DNA of 64,000 nt from Paucibacter sp. KCTC 42545 (GTDB lineage: Bacteria > Pseudomonadota > Gammaproteobacteria > Burkholderiales > Burkholderiaceae_C): the NCBI RefSeq assembly GCF_001477625.1, contig NZ_CP013692.1:1860001-1924000 (forward strand), written 5' to 3'. Under the pieces are notes generated by a model. That model saw nothing but the letters and a program-made list of their open reading frames with translations. It was not told where the DNA came from and ran no database searches. This document shows positions 25,325 to 34,744 of the stretch, piece by piece; the stretch's first letter is position 1, and every line of letters begins with the position of its first letter. The translations under genes were made by a program, and so were the position numbers.

Positions 25325-26287
25325 TTACCTTTGAGTTGGAACTTCGGGTGTAGTGCATAGGCCGAGCGCAGCAACCGCCTCGGTACAAGCGCCGATCTTG
25401 GCTGGTTTAGGCGGGGCGATCGGATAGCTCGGCCGGCCGTTACTGCTCAAGCCGATAGCCTCAATCGGGCCAGCGCTGGTGGGCGCTGAGGGCAAGGCGG
25501 CTCTGCTGGGGATGCTTGGGATGCTTGGGGAAGGCTGCACACTATTGCTTGAGACAAGACCAGGACGGCGCCGCTGCGCCGGAGCGGATGCTGGCGTTGC
25601 GGCCACTGCTTCGGCCGAGTCAGCGTTGCGCGGCGAGGCAGGAAGCACCGCTGGCAGTGTGCTTGCTTCAACACTTGGTGATGGAGTGATGTTGGCCGCC
25701 ACGGGCTCGCCGGGCTGAGTATTGGGCTGGCCGTTTGGGAAGACTGGCGCCCTCACCTCTTTGTCTGCTGTGTCGATGGCTGGGCTAATGGCGGCCGGCT
25801 GGGCCACCGCTGAAGTGCCTTGCGCTGACGCTGAGGCCGCGGGCTGCCGATTGATCAAAAAGACGGTGCCGCCGCCGATGATCAGGACCAGCAATGCCAA
25901 CGCTGCCCGCCAGCTAGGTTGGGACGACTTGCTCAACGCCGTGGGTTGGAGGCTGGGCTCATCTTCCCGAGGGCCAGGCGCATCGAAATGTTGGGGCGAG
26001 GGTTGCCCCGGCATTTCAGCTTCGAGTGAAACTAGGTCTGCACCGGCGGCACCGCCAGCAGTGGCGGTTGGTTCCGGTTCGGATGGCGCGCTTGGCGCCG
26101 AAAAGGACTCGCCGCAACGGCCACAGGCCTCGACCAAGCTGACGTCATTCAGAGCCCCACAGTGCGCACAGGGCCGCAAATGCAGAGCCGCGCCGCATTC
26201 ATTGCAGAACTTCGAGCCTTCGGGGCTAACGTGCTCGCAGTACGGGCACTGGGTGCTGAGCTTGCCGGTCGAATGGGCGAATGACAT
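25325..26287 (-). CDS. Zinc-ribbon membrane protein paired with the TAXI protein
   Basis: The 320-residue protein has an N-terminal cytoplasmic zinc-ribbon region with Cys pairs 14/17, 28/31, 40/43 and 55/58, i.e. two ribbons. One membrane span lies at about 127-145 (LALLVLIIGGGTVFLI), then a Pro/Ala/Ser-rich periplasmic tail ends KIGACTEAVAALGLCTTPEV. The tail's C-x9-C ending LGLC matches the TAXI protein's end. The start is taken at ATG 26287; a GTG at 26308 is possible and neither has a strong Shine-Dalgarno. It could be a scaffold or sensor partner of the TAXI receptor. Function unknown. Confidence 0.75.
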   Translation of the reverse strand: MSFAHSTGKLSTQCPYCEHVSPEGSKFCNECGAALHLRPCAHCGALNDVSLVEACGRCGESFSAPSAPSEPEPTATAGGAAGADLVSLEAEMPGQPSPQHFDAPGPREDEPSLQPTALSKSSQPSWRAALALLVLIIGGGTVFLINRQPAASASAQGTSAVAQPAAISPAIDTADKEVRAPVFPNGQPNTQPGEPVAANITPSPSVEASTLPAVLPASPRNADSAEAVAATPASAPAQRRRPGLVSSNSVQPSPSIPSIPSRAALPSAPTSAGPIEAIGLSSNGRPSYPIAPPKPAKIGACTEAVAALGLCTTPEVPTQR

Positions 26288-26495
26288 AGGTCGGACAGCC
26301 TTGTTCACAAACGTCCAGGACGCGACCCACTATATGGCACCTGATTGGGCTTGAATAGTCCGCCCGAATTGGGATTCCTGCCCTGTTGCGCCAGCGATTC
26401 ATCCCTGTAGAGGATGTTGGCTAGGGCGTAAATTCGGCGAGGAATGCCATGTTCGCTCGCTTGCCTGCGCCCTCCTCCTCTTGGCCCAGCGCCGT

Positions 26496-27491
26496 TTACG
26501 GCAAGGCCTGACCCCGTGCCGCCAGATACAGGCGATACCAGTCTTCACGGCTGAGTTCAATCTTCAATGCGTCGGCGCAAGCATGGATCCGCGCCGGATC
26601 GCTGCTGCCGATGACAGGCTGAATCCCGGCCGGATGTTTCATCAACCAAGCCAGAACGATGCCTTCGCGTGAGACCTGATGCGCATGCGCCAGTTCTTGC
26701 ACTAACTCCGCACAGCGGCGCACAGCAGATGCGGCAGCGTCATCGCCCTTGGGCAAGGCCGCGCCGCTGAACAGGCCCTTGGCCAAGGAACCCCAGGCTT
26801 GCAGCTGAACATGATGGGCCTGGCAATAGGCCAGCGTCTCGGGCCAATTGAGCGCATAAGCTTGCTGGCGCAGCTGCGGGTCATTGAAGCAGCTGCCGGC
26901 TTCCAGCCAGTCCAGCTTGCCCAAACTCATTTCCAGCTGGTTGGCCAGTAAGGGCTGATCCAGACTAGCACTCAGCTGGCGCATTTGCGCGGCTTGCATA
27001 TTGGAGACGGCCAGGTGCTGCACTTTGCCGGCCGCGCGCAGCCGGCTGAAGGCGGCGGCCACCTCATCGGCCTGCATCAGCGGGTCGGGGCGATGCAGCA
27101 TCAAGATCTCCATCGTCTCAATCTGCAAGCGCTGCAGAATGCCGTCGACGCTGCGTGCTATGTGCTCGGCACTCAGGTCATAGCGACCGGGGCCACTGGC
27201 ATCGGCGAAGCGAATGCCGCATTTGGATTGCAGCAGCAGGCGCTGGCGCAGCGAGGGTTGACGTTTGAACAGCTCACCCATGCATTGCTCGGCCTTGCCG
27301 CGGGTGTAGATGTCGGCGTGATCGAACAGGGTGATGCCGATCTCAAGTGCGGCTTCCACCGCCGCATGCGCTTTGGCAATATCGGCTTCGCCAATCGGCG
27401 TTTGGTCCCAGCCCCCGCCCAAGCCCATACAGCCAAGCACCAAGCGGCTTGCTTGAGGAAGATGGGTCTGCAAGGGAATCGATGTGTTCAT
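26496..27491 (-). CDS. Aldo/keto reductase (YdhF-like)
   Basis: This 331-residue NADPH-dependent oxidoreductase has a TIM barrel. Motifs seen are LGCMGLGGGWD, the catalytic Asp/Tyr region FDHADIYTRGKAEQCMG, the Lys region LQSKCGIRF, LMLHRPDPLM with the active His, VSNMQAAQM and the nucleotide end GSSDPARI. AAGGAG precedes ATG 27491. It resembles E. coli YdhF; the substrate cannot be told from sequence. It stands about 75 bp downstream of a small conserved gene on the same strand. Confidence 0.9.
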   Translation of the reverse strand: MNTSIPLQTHLPQASRLVLGCMGLGGGWDQTPIGEADIAKAHAAVEAALEIGITLFDHADIYTRGKAEQCMGELFKRQPSLRQRLLLQSKCGIRFADASGPGRYDLSAEHIARSVDGILQRLQIETMEILMLHRPDPLMQADEVAAAFSRLRAAGKVQHLAVSNMQAAQMRQLSASLDQPLLANQLEMSLGKLDWLEAGSCFNDPQLRQQAYALNWPETLAYCQAHHVQLQAWGSLAKGLFSGAALPKGDDAAASAVRRCAELVQELAHAHQVSREGIVLAWLMKHPAGIQPVIGSSDPARIHACADALKIELSREDWYRLYLAARGQALP

Positions 27492-27566
27492 ATGCCTAGC
27501 TCCTTGAGGGAACCGGCATTGGAACGCATCCAAGCCTCTGGGCTCAGGCCCCAGAGGAAAAAACCT

Positions 27567-27836
27567 TCAGCTGGGCAGGCCGAAGTCAACCAGGCCATCG
27601 ACATCGCTGTCGGCGATGGCAGGCTCGGTGGCTTCATCGACCAGGCGGTCAAACTCAGCCAAATCGGCCAGCGCGGCCAAGGCCTGCAACTTGCCGCGTG
27701 GAATCAGCGGCTTGTCAAGGGGGCGGTAGACGCGGCTGTGCAGATGATTCAGACGGTGCGAATCTTCCATGGCTTGCAACACGATTTCCGGGTTCAGCAA
27801 CATGGCGAAGGGGCTGACAAGTGCGGGGCTCAGCAT
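27567..27836 (-). CDS. Small conserved hypothetical protein (89 aa)
   Basis: The product starts MLSPALVSPFAMLLNPEIVLQAMEDSHRL and contains RVYRPLDKPLIP. It is soluble with no Cys and an acidic C terminus. I have a faint recollection of similar short proteins in Burkholderiales genomes. A strong GAGGAGAAACATC-ATG start supports translation. No function can be proposed. Confidence 0.6.
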   Translation of the reverse strand: MLSPALVSPFAMLLNPEIVLQAMEDSHRLNHLHSRVYRPLDKPLIPRGKLQALAALADLAEFDRLVDEATEPAIADSDVDGLVDFGLPS

Positions 27837-27972
27837 GATGTTTCTCCTCAGGACTTACGGTTTCAAGATGTAAGTGACTGTAGAGAGCCCGCTCGGCCTG
27901 GCCTAGTCGGCCCGCTGCCAAAGGCTTTGTCAGGCAAAGTCCTAGGCCGCTGTCAGCAGCGGCTACGGCGTT

Positions 27973-28614
27973 TCAGCGCTTGGTGGCGGCCTCAAGCTGC
28001 TTCAAAACCCGCTCGCGATCGGCTTTGCGCGCGAAGTCGGCGGCGTTCATGCCCTGTTGATTGCGCAGCGACACATCGGCGCCGGCCTTGAGCAGCACGG
28101 GGGTCAGGTCAAGCGCGCCGTAGCCGGCCGCCAGCATCAGCGGTGTGCTGCCGTTGGGCGAGCGCGCGTTGATCTCCGCACCCTGGCTGATCAGCCAGGC
28201 GGCCACGCCGTTGTCCGGGCCGCTACAGGCATAGTGAAGCGGCGTCCAGCCCTCTTGGTTGATGGGCGCACCGCGCTTGACCATGGCTTGCACCCAGTCC
28301 AGCCGGCCCTTGATGGCGGCCAGCATCAAGGGCGTTTCACCGTTCTTGCTGCGCGCATTCAGGGCTAGCGTGGGGGCGGCCAGCAGACTCTTGACGGCCT
28401 TGTCGGAGTCTTCTTTGATGGCGATGGCGAGTGCATTGCGCCCACGTGCGTCCAGCGCGTTAGGGTCGACGCCAGCGGCCACCATTTGGCTGATTGCCCT
28501 GCCATCGTCCAGCTCGGCGGCCAGCACCAAATCATCGATGGGTGCGGCTCGGCATGCACCCATTGCGCTCAGCAGCAGGCAGGAAACAAGAACGGGCTTG
28601 AAGTGACGCAGCAT
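27973..28614 (-). CDS. Exported ankyrin-repeat protein
   Basis: The 213-residue product has an N-terminal signal peptide (about 1-24, ending CRAAP) and four to five ankyrin repeats (GETPLMLAAIKGRLDWVQAMVKRGAPIN; WTPLHYACSGPDNGVAAWLISQGAEIN; STPLMLAAGYGALDLTPVLLKAGADV). It lies 16 bp after tatD and is the last gene of the holB-tatD strand. It is probably a periplasmic protein-interaction module; the partner is unknown. Confidence 0.88.
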   Translation of the reverse strand: MLRHFKPVLVSCLLLSAMGACRAAPIDDLVLAAELDDGRAISQMVAAGVDPNALDARGRNALAIAIKEDSDKAVKSLLAAPTLALNARSKNGETPLMLAAIKGRLDWVQAMVKRGAPINQEGWTPLHYACSGPDNGVAAWLISQGAEINARSPNGSTPLMLAAGYGALDLTPVLLKAGADVSLRNQQGMNAADFARKADRERVLKQLEAATKR

Positions 28615-28630
28615 GGTGGAGCTCGAAGGT

Positions 28631-29413
28631 TCAGGGCAGAGAAAAGAGACGCCGGCAATTGGCCGTGGTTTGCGCGGCCAGCTCCGCCACAGACACGCCC
28701 TTCACCTCCGCCAATGCCGCTGCCACATGAGGCACATAAGCGGGGCTGTTGGTGCGCCCGCGATAAGGCACGGGGGCGAGATAAGGGCTGTCGGTCTCGA
28801 TCAGCAAGCGCTCCAGCGGCAGGGCGGCTGCCACATCGCGCAGGGCCTGGGCATTCTTGAAGCTCAGGATGCCGGAAAAAGAGATGTAGAAGCCGCGCTC
28901 GATGGCCGCCAGAGCGATGTCCACCGTTTCGGTGAAACAGTGGAACACGCCACCGGCTTGCTCACCGCCCTCCTCGTCCAGCACCTTCAAGGTATCGGCG
29001 GCGCTGCTACGGGTGTGAATCACCAGCGGTTTGCCCACGAGCTTGGCGGCGCGGATGTGCGTGCGGAAACGCTCGCGCTGCCAGCCCATATCGGCCTCGA
29101 TGCTGCGGCCGTTCAGGCGGTAGTAGTCCAATCCGGTTTCGCCGATGGCCACAATCTTGGCGCTACTGCTCGCTGCCCTGACCAGTTCATCCACGCTGGG
29201 CTCATGCACATCCTCGTTGTCGGGATGCACACCCACCGAGGCCCAAAGCTGCTCGTGCGCGGTGGCCAAGCCCAGCACCTGGGGAAATTCTTCCATCGTG
29301 GTGCAGATGCAGATGGCCTGCTCGACTTGCGCGGCCTGCATGGCTTGCAAGATCTCGGGCAGTTGCGCGTGCAACTCGGGGAAGCTCAGATGGCAATGGG
29401 AATCGATGAACAT
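28631..29413 (-). CDS. tatD: TatD-family metal-dependent hydrolase/DNase
   Basis: This 260-residue TIM-barrel hydrolase has N-terminal metal ligands FIDSHCHLSF, Glu in AIGETGLDYY, His in PLVIHTR and FHCFTE, and Asp in IETDSPYLAP. It matches TatD/YcfH 3'-5' DNase family proteins. It sits in the conserved betaproteobacterial string holB-pilZ-tatD. YcfH in E. coli also follows holB, which supports the orthology. Confidence 0.93.
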   Translation of the reverse strand: MFIDSHCHLSFPELHAQLPEILQAMQAAQVEQAICICTTMEEFPQVLGLATAHEQLWASVGVHPDNEDVHEPSVDELVRAASSSAKIVAIGETGLDYYRLNGRSIEADMGWQRERFRTHIRAAKLVGKPLVIHTRSSAADTLKVLDEEGGEQAGGVFHCFTETVDIALAAIERGFYISFSGILSFKNAQALRDVAAALPLERLLIETDSPYLAPVPYRGRTNSPAYVPHVAAALAEVKGVSVAELAAQTTANCRRLFSLP

Positions 29414-29499
29414 GGCGGGGCCAAGACCGTGGGCTTGGCGGGTTAGGCGATCAGGGTGTCAGGGAGAGCCAAGCGACAAGACGAGGCGGCAACAAGCGC

Positions 29500-29901
29500 T
29501 CAAAGCGTCTGAGTCGGCTTGGTGGAGGAAATCAGGGTGCCCAGAATCTCTTCGATCTTCAGCTTGATCAAGCGGCTCTTCTCATCCGCCGGAAAACGAA
29601 CGCCAATGCCTTGGGTGCGGCCGCCCGATGCATTGGGCGGCGTCAGCCAGGCCACTTTGCCCGCGACCGGGTAGCGCTGCGGGTCCTCGGGCAAGGCCAG
29701 CAGCAAGTAGACATCTTCGCCCAGGCGGTACTCACGCGGCGTGGGCACAAACAAGCCGCCGTCGGTGAACATGGGCATATAGGCGGCGTACAGGGCGCCT
29801 TTTTCCCGGAACACCAGCTGGATCACGCTGGGCCGCGGGCCGCTGGCTGACAAGGCCCCGGCAGCGGCCGGCGCTGCGGGTGACGGAATGGTTTCGCTCA
29901 T
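29500..29901 (-). CDS. pilZ: PilZ-domain protein, type IV pilus assembly PilZ-like
   Basis: The 133-residue cytoplasmic protein has an Ala/Pro-rich N-terminal 20 residues and then a PilZ fold (SVIQLVFREKGALYAAYMPMFTDGGLFVPT, KVAWLTPPN, GIGVRFP). The c-di-GMP RxxxR signature is not evident, as in the pilus-type PilZ that sits beside holB in many beta- and gammaproteobacteria. It likely acts with PilB/FimX in type IV pilus assembly. It starts 28 bp after holB. Confidence 0.9.
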   Translation of the reverse strand: MSETIPSPAAPAAAGALSASGPRPSVIQLVFREKGALYAAYMPMFTDGGLFVPTPREYRLGEDVYLLLALPEDPQRYPVAGKVAWLTPPNASGGRTQGIGVRFPADEKSRLIKLKIEEILGTLISSTKPTQTL

Positions 29902-29929
29902 GGCGGCAAGTGTAGCGAAGGCTGAGCTT

Positions 29930-30955
29930 TCAGCCCCGGCGCGGCATGGCCTCGCGCAAGGCCTGCTGGCCCTGGGCGAACAAGGATTCCATCAACAGGC
30001 CCGCGTTCAGCGGATGCTCGGCATGCCGGGCGGCACGGCGCAGTTGCGCTTCCCAGGCATGCAACGGCGCCGCCAGTTTGGGCTTGGGCAAGGAGTCGGC
30101 CGGGAAGTAGCTCGGTGCCGCACCATGCGCCAAGCGCAGCAAGTCGTGGCACAGGCGCTGCAAGGCGTCGATGGCGCGGGGCTGCGGCCAATCGCCCAGG
30201 GCCACTTCACCACGAGCCAGGCGCTGCGGCAGTTGCTGCCAGGCGCTGGCGCGCAAGCCGGCCTCGAACCAGTCACGGGCTTCCTGCGGGCGGCCACCGG
30301 CCGCGGCCAGCAAAATCTCCGGGCCTTCCACCCCTTGGGCCTTGAGCCACTGCAGGCTGGGCGCGGTGTCGGGCAAGGCCAATGGCACGGGCTGGCAGCG
30401 GCTGCGGATGGTCGGCAACAGCGCTTCCGGCGCGGTGCTGGCCAGCACAAAGCGCAGCACGCCGGCAGGTTCTTCCAGCGTCTTCAGTAAAGCATTGGCG
30501 GCCACGGTATTGAGCGCCTCGGCCGGGTAGACCACCACCACCTTGGCGCGCCCGCGTGCCGAGGTGGCTTGCGCGAAGCTGAGCATGGCGCGCACGGCGT
30601 CCACCTTGATTTCGCGGCTGGGCTTGGTTTTGGATTCCTTGACCGGCGCCTCGCTGTCGGCCACCCAACCGAGCTGCTCGCGCAAGGCCTCGGGCAGCAG
30701 CAGCATGAAATCGGGGTGGGTGTGCGATTGAAACAAATGGCAGCTCGCGCAATTGCCACAGGCCCAGCCTTGGCGGCCCGCGTCCTGCAGCGGGGTTTCG
30801 CACAGCCAAGCCTGGCCCAGCAGCATGGCCAGGTCGAACTGCCCCACCCCTGCCGGGCCTTGCACCAGCAAGGCGTGGGAGCGCGCCGTCGCCAGCGCCT
30901 GGCTCAGGGGCCGCGCCAGCCAGGGCAATGGAAGCTGCTGATCGGGGCCTACCAT
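29930..30955 (-). CDS. holB: DNA polymerase III delta' subunit
   Basis: This clamp-loader subunit has 341 residues, an N-terminal AAA+-like domain with degenerate P-loop [13 protein letters not shown], and zinc Cys residues in [34 protein letters not shown] and [20 protein letters not shown] are hallmark delta' segments (SRC motif). It overlaps tmk by 7 bp, so translation is coupled. The order mltG-tmk-holB-pilZ-tatD is conserved in proteobacteria. Confidence 0.95.
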   Translation of the reverse strand: MVGPDQQLPLPWLARPLSQALATARSHALLVQGPAGVGQFDLAMLLGQAWLCETPLQDAGRQGWACGNCASCHLFQSHTHPDFMLLLPEALREQLGWVADSEAPVKESKTKPSREIKVDAVRAMLSFAQATSARGRAKVVVVYPAEALNTVAANALLKTLEEPAGVLRFVLASTAPEALLPTIRSRCQPVPLALPDTAPSLQWLKAQGVEGPEILLAAAGGRPQEARDWFEAGLRASAWQQLPQRLARGEVALGDWPQPRAIDALQRLCHDLLRLAHGAAPSYFPADSLPKPKLAAPLHAWEAQLRRAARHAEHPLNAGLLMESLFAQGQQALREAMPRRG

Positions 30956-31566
30956 CCTCGTGCCTCCAGCACCGCTTCGATTTGCGCGGCCACTTCGGCC
31001 ACCGTCAAGCTGGCGTCGATACGCGCGAAGCGTTCGGGCGATTGCGCCGCCCGAGCGGCATAACCAGCGCGCACCTTATTGAAAAAGTCGAGGTCTTGTT
31101 GCTCGAATCGGTCAGCTTCGCGCGCTGCGGCGCGGCGTTGCGCAGCTTGTTCAGCAGGCAGATCGAACCAGAAGGTCAGATCGGGCTGGCGGCCTTCTTG
31201 CACCCATTGCTCCAGCGTGGCCAGCACGTCTAAGTCCATGCCTCGGCCGCCGCCTTGGTAGGCGAAGGTGGCGTCGGTGAAACGGTCGCACAAAACGGTT
31301 TGTCCGGCTTGCAGGGCTGGCTCAATCACCTGGCGAAGATGGTCACGGCGACCGGCGAAGACCAGCAGCGCTTCGGTCAAACCGTCCATGCCGCTGTGCA
31401 GGAACAGGCCTCGCAGGGTCTCGGCCAAGGGCGTGCCGCCCGGCTCGCGGGTATTGAGCACGCTGGCGCCACGCGCGCTCAGGCGCTCGCCCAGGCGGGC
31501 GATGTGGGTGGATTTGCCCGCGCCGTCTATGCCTTCAAAGGTGATGAATCTGCTGGTCTTGTTCAC
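30949..31566 (-). CDS. tmk: Thymidylate kinase
   Basis: It phosphorylates dTMP to dTDP. The 205-residue protein has P-loop [13 protein letters not shown], the DRxF/Y-type motif [17 protein letters not shown], and the LID region [19 protein letters not shown]. The start is GTG 31566, overlapping the mltG stop (GTGA). Confidence 0.95.
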   Translation of the reverse strand: MNKTSRFITFEGIDGAGKSTHIARLGERLSARGASVLNTREPGGTPLAETLRGLFLHSGMDGLTEALLVFAGRRDHLRQVIEPALQAGQTVLCDRFTDATFAYQGGGRGMDLDVLATLEQWVQEGRQPDLTFWFDLPAEQAAQRRAAAREADRFEQQDLDFFNKVRAGYAARAAQSPERFARIDASLTVAEVAAQIEAVLEARGW

Positions 31567-32558
31567 TTGCCGCGCTGGTATTTGTTGACGGCGCGATTAT
31601 GCGCGGCCAGGTCTTCACTGAATTGGCTGCTGCCGTCGCCCCGCGCCACAAAGTACAAGGCCTTGCTTTGCGCCGGATGCAAAGCGGCCTGCAACGAGGC
31701 CTTGCCGGGCATGGCGATCGGGGTGGGCGGCAAGCCGCCGCGGGTGTAGGTGTTAAACGGCGTGTCAGTTTGCAAATGGTGCTTGCGCAAATTGCCATCG
31801 AAACTCGTGCCTAAGCCGTAAATCACCGTTGGGTCGGTCTGCAAAGGCATGCCGATGCGCAGGCGGTTGACGAAGACGGAGGCCACCAGGCTGCGGTCTG
31901 CGGCTGCGCCGGTTTCCTTTTCCACGATGGAAGCCAGGATCAGCGCCTCATCGGCACTCTTCAGCGGCAAGCCCTCGCTGCGGCCCTGCCAGGCCAGGTC
32001 CAACTGCTTTTGCATGGCCTTGAAGGCGCGCTTGAGCACGGTGAGGTCACTCACGCCGCGGCTGTAGGCATAGGTGTCGGGGAAGAAGCGACCCTCGGGC
32101 GCCAGACCCGGCTGGCCCAAGGCGGCCATCAGTTCCGCATCGCTAAGACCAGCCGTGCTGGGCTTGAGCGCGGGGGACTTGGCCAGGGCGGCGCGCACTT
32201 GACCGAAGGTCCAGCCCTCGATCAAGCGCAATTGCTCCAGCACCTCGTCGCCGCGCACCATCTTGGCCAGCAACTCACGCGGTGTGGCGCCTTGGTGAAC
32301 CTCGTAGCTGCCGGCGCGGATCTGGCGCGATTGGCCGGACCAGCGGAACCATTGGTAGAGCAGCCGCCCATCGGCTTGCACGCCGGCGTTCACCCAGGCT
32401 TGCGCCACCTCACGCGGCGGGGTGCCGGGCTCGATGGACAACTCCACCGTTGGCGTGGCCAATTCCAGCGGCTGGTCCAGCCACCACCAGGCCCAAGCCG
32501 AGGCCAGCGCCGCGATCGCCACCACCATCAGCAGCAATCGTCCAAGCCACTTCATCAT
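31563..32558 (-). CDS. mltG: Endolytic murein transglycosylase MltG
   Basis: This inner-membrane lytic transglycosylase terminates nascent glycan strands. The 331-residue product has an N-terminal anchor (about 3-25), a LysM-like region and the YceG catalytic core. Key sequences are [54 protein letters not shown] with the catalytic Glu in the EKETG loop, [12 protein letters not shown], and [26 protein letters not shown]. Two adjacent ATGs (32558, 32555) both follow AAAGG/AGGG. It is divergent from ygfZ. Confidence 0.94.
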   Translation of the reverse strand: MMKWLGRLLLMVVAIAALASAWAWWWLDQPLELATPTVELSIEPGTPPREVAQAWVNAGVQADGRLLYQWFRWSGQSRQIRAGSYEVHQGATPRELLAKMVRGDEVLEQLRLIEGWTFGQVRAALAKSPALKPSTAGLSDAELMAALGQPGLAPEGRFFPDTYAYSRGVSDLTVLKRAFKAMQKQLDLAWQGRSEGLPLKSADEALILASIVEKETGAAADRSLVASVFVNRLRIGMPLQTDPTVIYGLGTSFDGNLRKHHLQTDTPFNTYTRGGLPPTPIAMPGKASLQAALHPAQSKALYFVARGDGSSQFSEDLAAHNRAVNKYQRGK

Positions 32559-32627
32559 CCCTAGCCTTTGTCTGTTCAATGTTCGGGGCTTCACCGAGGA
32601 AGCCGGGCGCTGATGATAATCAAGGCC

Positions 32628-33593
32628 ATGACTACGATCGCCACCCCCCAAGCATTTATTCCAAGCGCGGGCGCTCTGCGCCTTTCAGACTGGGGCCTGA
32701 TCCGCGCCGAAGGGCCGGAAGCGGCCAAGTTTCTGCACGGCCAGCTGACCCAGGACTTCGAGCTTTTGAAAGAAGACCAGGCCCGCCTGGCCGGTTTTTG
32801 CAGCGCAAAAGGCCGCTTGATGGCCAATCTGATCGGCTGGAAAGCCGGGCCGGAGACCATTTATCTGGCCTTGCCCCTGGAGCTTTTGCCGCCCATTCTC
32901 AAGCGCCTGAGCATGTTTGTGCTGCGCGCCAAGTGCAAGCTCAGCGATGCCACGGCCGAGCAAGCCCTATGGGGTGTGCTGGGTGAATTGCCCGAGCAGG
33001 CCGGCCCGTCAGCGCGATGGGGCAAGCAAGTCACGGCCACTGGTGCCACCTTGATTCGTCTGCCGGAGAGCGGCGCCGATGCCGGTGCCAGCAGCCCCCG
33101 CTATCTGCTGGCCCAAGCCTCGGACGCCGCCGCGCCTGCCCTGGCCGCACTGGACATGGCGGATTGGAACTGGCTGCAAGTGCAAAGCGGCCTGGCCTGG
33201 GTGGGCAGCGCCACGGCGGAAGCCTTTGTGCCGCAGATGATCAATCTGGAATTGCTGGACGGCGTCAACTTCAAAAAGGGCTGTTACCCCGGCCAGGAAG
33301 TGGTGGCGCGCAGCCAATACCGCGGCACGCTCAAGCGCCGCACCCATTTGTTTGAGTTGGCGGACGGCTCGGCTGAGGCCAAGCCGGGGCAGGAAATCTT
33401 CCACAGCCTGGACCCCGAGCAACCGGCCGGCTTGGTGGCCAATGTGGCCAGCCGCGCGGGCCACAGCGTGCTGCTGGCGGAAATCAAGATCGCCGCCTTG
33501 GAAGAAGGCACGCTGCACCTGGGCGCGGCCAGCGGCCCGCTGCTGACGCATCGCGCCCTGCCCTACGAGATTCCGCTCAACTCCGAGGTTTGA
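32628..33593 (+). CDS. ygfZ: YgfZ folate-binding Fe-S cluster maintenance protein
   Basis: The 321-residue protein of the GcvT-like fold participates in repair of certain Fe-S proteins. The signature K-G-C-Y-x-G-Q is present as NFKKGCYPGQEVVARSQYRGTLKRR. The N-terminal segment (FLHGQLTQDFELL, GFCSAKGRLMANL) is typical. The start at ATG 32628 follows AAGGCC closely; ATG 32613 is an alternative. It ends in a TGATG overlap with the next gene. Confidence 0.93.
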   Translation: MTTIATPQAFIPSAGALRLSDWGLIRAEGPEAAKFLHGQLTQDFELLKEDQARLAGFCSAKGRLMANLIGWKAGPETIYLALPLELLPPILKRLSMFVLRAKCKLSDATAEQALWGVLGELPEQAGPSARWGKQVTATGATLIRLPESGADAGASSPRYLLAQASDAAAPALAALDMADWNWLQVQSGLAWVGSATAEAFVPQMINLELLDGVNFKKGCYPGQEVVARSQYRGTLKRRTHLFELADGSAEAKPGQEIFHSLDPEQPAGLVANVASRAGHSVLLAEIKIAALEEGTLHLGAASGPLLTHRALPYEIPLNSEV

Positions 33594-33865
33594 TGGACGA
33601 GCTGTATCTCTACTACAAGGTCCGCACCGACGATGTCGGCGCGGCCTTGGCAGCCTTTGAGGCCTTGAACTTGGGGGTAGCCGCGCCGCGTATGCTGTGC
33701 CGCCAGGACGAGGCGCAGGGCTCGCCGGGCATGCAAACCTGGATGGAGATCTACAACAGCGGCAGCAGCGATCAGTCCGCCGCCGAGGCGCAGGTCGCTG
33801 CCGCCCTGCGGCCCTTTATCCAGGGTGCGCGCCATCTGGAGCGCTTCAAGCCGCTGCTGAAGTAA
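33593..33865 (+). CDS. DUF4936 family protein
   Basis: The 90-residue soluble protein starts MDELYLYYKVR and contains LCRQDEAQGSPGMQTWMEIY and HLERFKPLL. It resembles the betaproteobacterial DUF4936 family regularly found after ygfZ. Its start overlaps the ygfZ stop by one base, with GAGG upstream. The function is not known. Confidence 0.85.
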   Translation: MDELYLYYKVRTDDVGAALAAFEALNLGVAAPRMLCRQDEAQGSPGMQTWMEIYNSGSSDQSAAEAQVAAALRPFIQGARHLERFKPLLK

Positions 33866-33886
33866 GGCTCGCGCGCCATGGCAGGT

Positions 33887-34744
33887 TCACAGCAGCCTGA
33901 CCATCTCCACATGGCCAATGCCCGCTTCCTCAAACTGCGGGCCGCGCTGCACAAAACCGGCGCGGGTGTAGAAACCGGCCGCTGAGAGCTGGGCATGCAG
34001 GATCACCTCGCGGTAGCCCAGGGCCTTGCCGCGCAACATCAAGGCTTCGAGCACCGCACGGCCCACGCCGCTGCCGCGCACCTGCGGCAGCACGGCCATG
34101 CGGCCGATCTTGGCGACACCCGGCACATGCTCCAGCAAGCGACCGGTGGCCAGCGCGCGGCCCATGCGGTTGTAAGCCACGGCGTGCAGGCAAGTAGCGT
34201 CGGCCGCGTCCCATTCCATTTCCGCGGGGATCTTCTGTTCTTGCACGAACACGGTTTGGCGGATCGCTGCCGCAGCCTCACCCAATTCATCCCAGGCGCC
34301 TTCTTGCACGGTGACGACGGCCTCACCCGCCTCGAAGCCATTGATCACGGCGCGCAAGTCCGCTGGAATGCTGCGCGGCTGCTGGGTCTTGGGGTCGGCG
34401 AAAACGTAGACCAACTCTCCGTGCACCAGCAGCTCTTCGCCCCGGAACACCGCCGCAATCACCTGCATCGAGCTATTGCCGATGCGCTCACAGCGCACGC
34501 CGATGTTGAGTTGATCGTCATAACGGGCCGAGCCTAGATATTCCACCGTTGCCTTGCGCACGAATAAATCGCCTTGCAGCGCGGCCATGGTGTCGACATA
34601 GGGCAAGGCCATGGCTCGCCAGTAGCCGCCCACGGCGAGGTCGAAATAGCTGAGGTAATGGGCGTTGAAGACGATTTGCTGGGCATCGATCTCGGCCCAG
34701 CGCACGCGCAGGGGTTCAGCGAAGCGGAAGTCTTGGCGTTTCAT
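33887..34744 (-). CDS. Fused hotdog thioesterase (YbgC/FadM type) and GNAT acetyltransferase
   Basis: The 285-residue protein has two domains. Residues ~1-135 are a hotdog acyl-CoA thioesterase (RVRWAEIDAQQIVFNAHYLSYFDLA, with Asp and NAHY in the 4HBT active-site pattern; RKATVEYLGSARYDDQL). Residues ~145-285 are a GNAT domain like ElaA (RQTVFVQEQKIPAEMEWDAAD, GRMAVLPQVRGSGVGRAVLEAL with the acetyl-CoA R-x-x-G-x-G loop, YTRAGFVQRG). It overlaps the hydrolase gene by ATGA. The fusion might deacylate and acetylate linked substrates, but this is not testable from sequence. Confidence 0.9.
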   Translation of the reverse strand: MKRQDFRFAEPLRVRWAEIDAQQIVFNAHYLSYFDLAVGGYWRAMALPYVDTMAALQGDLFVRKATVEYLGSARYDDQLNIGVRCERIGNSSMQVIAAVFRGEELLVHGELVYVFADPKTQQPRSIPADLRAVINGFEAGEAVVTVQEGAWDELGEAAAAIRQTVFVQEQKIPAEMEWDAADATCLHAVAYNRMGRALATGRLLEHVPGVAKIGRMAVLPQVRGSGVGRAVLEALMLRGKALGYREVILHAQLSAAGFYTRAGFVQRGPQFEEAGIGHVEMVRLL

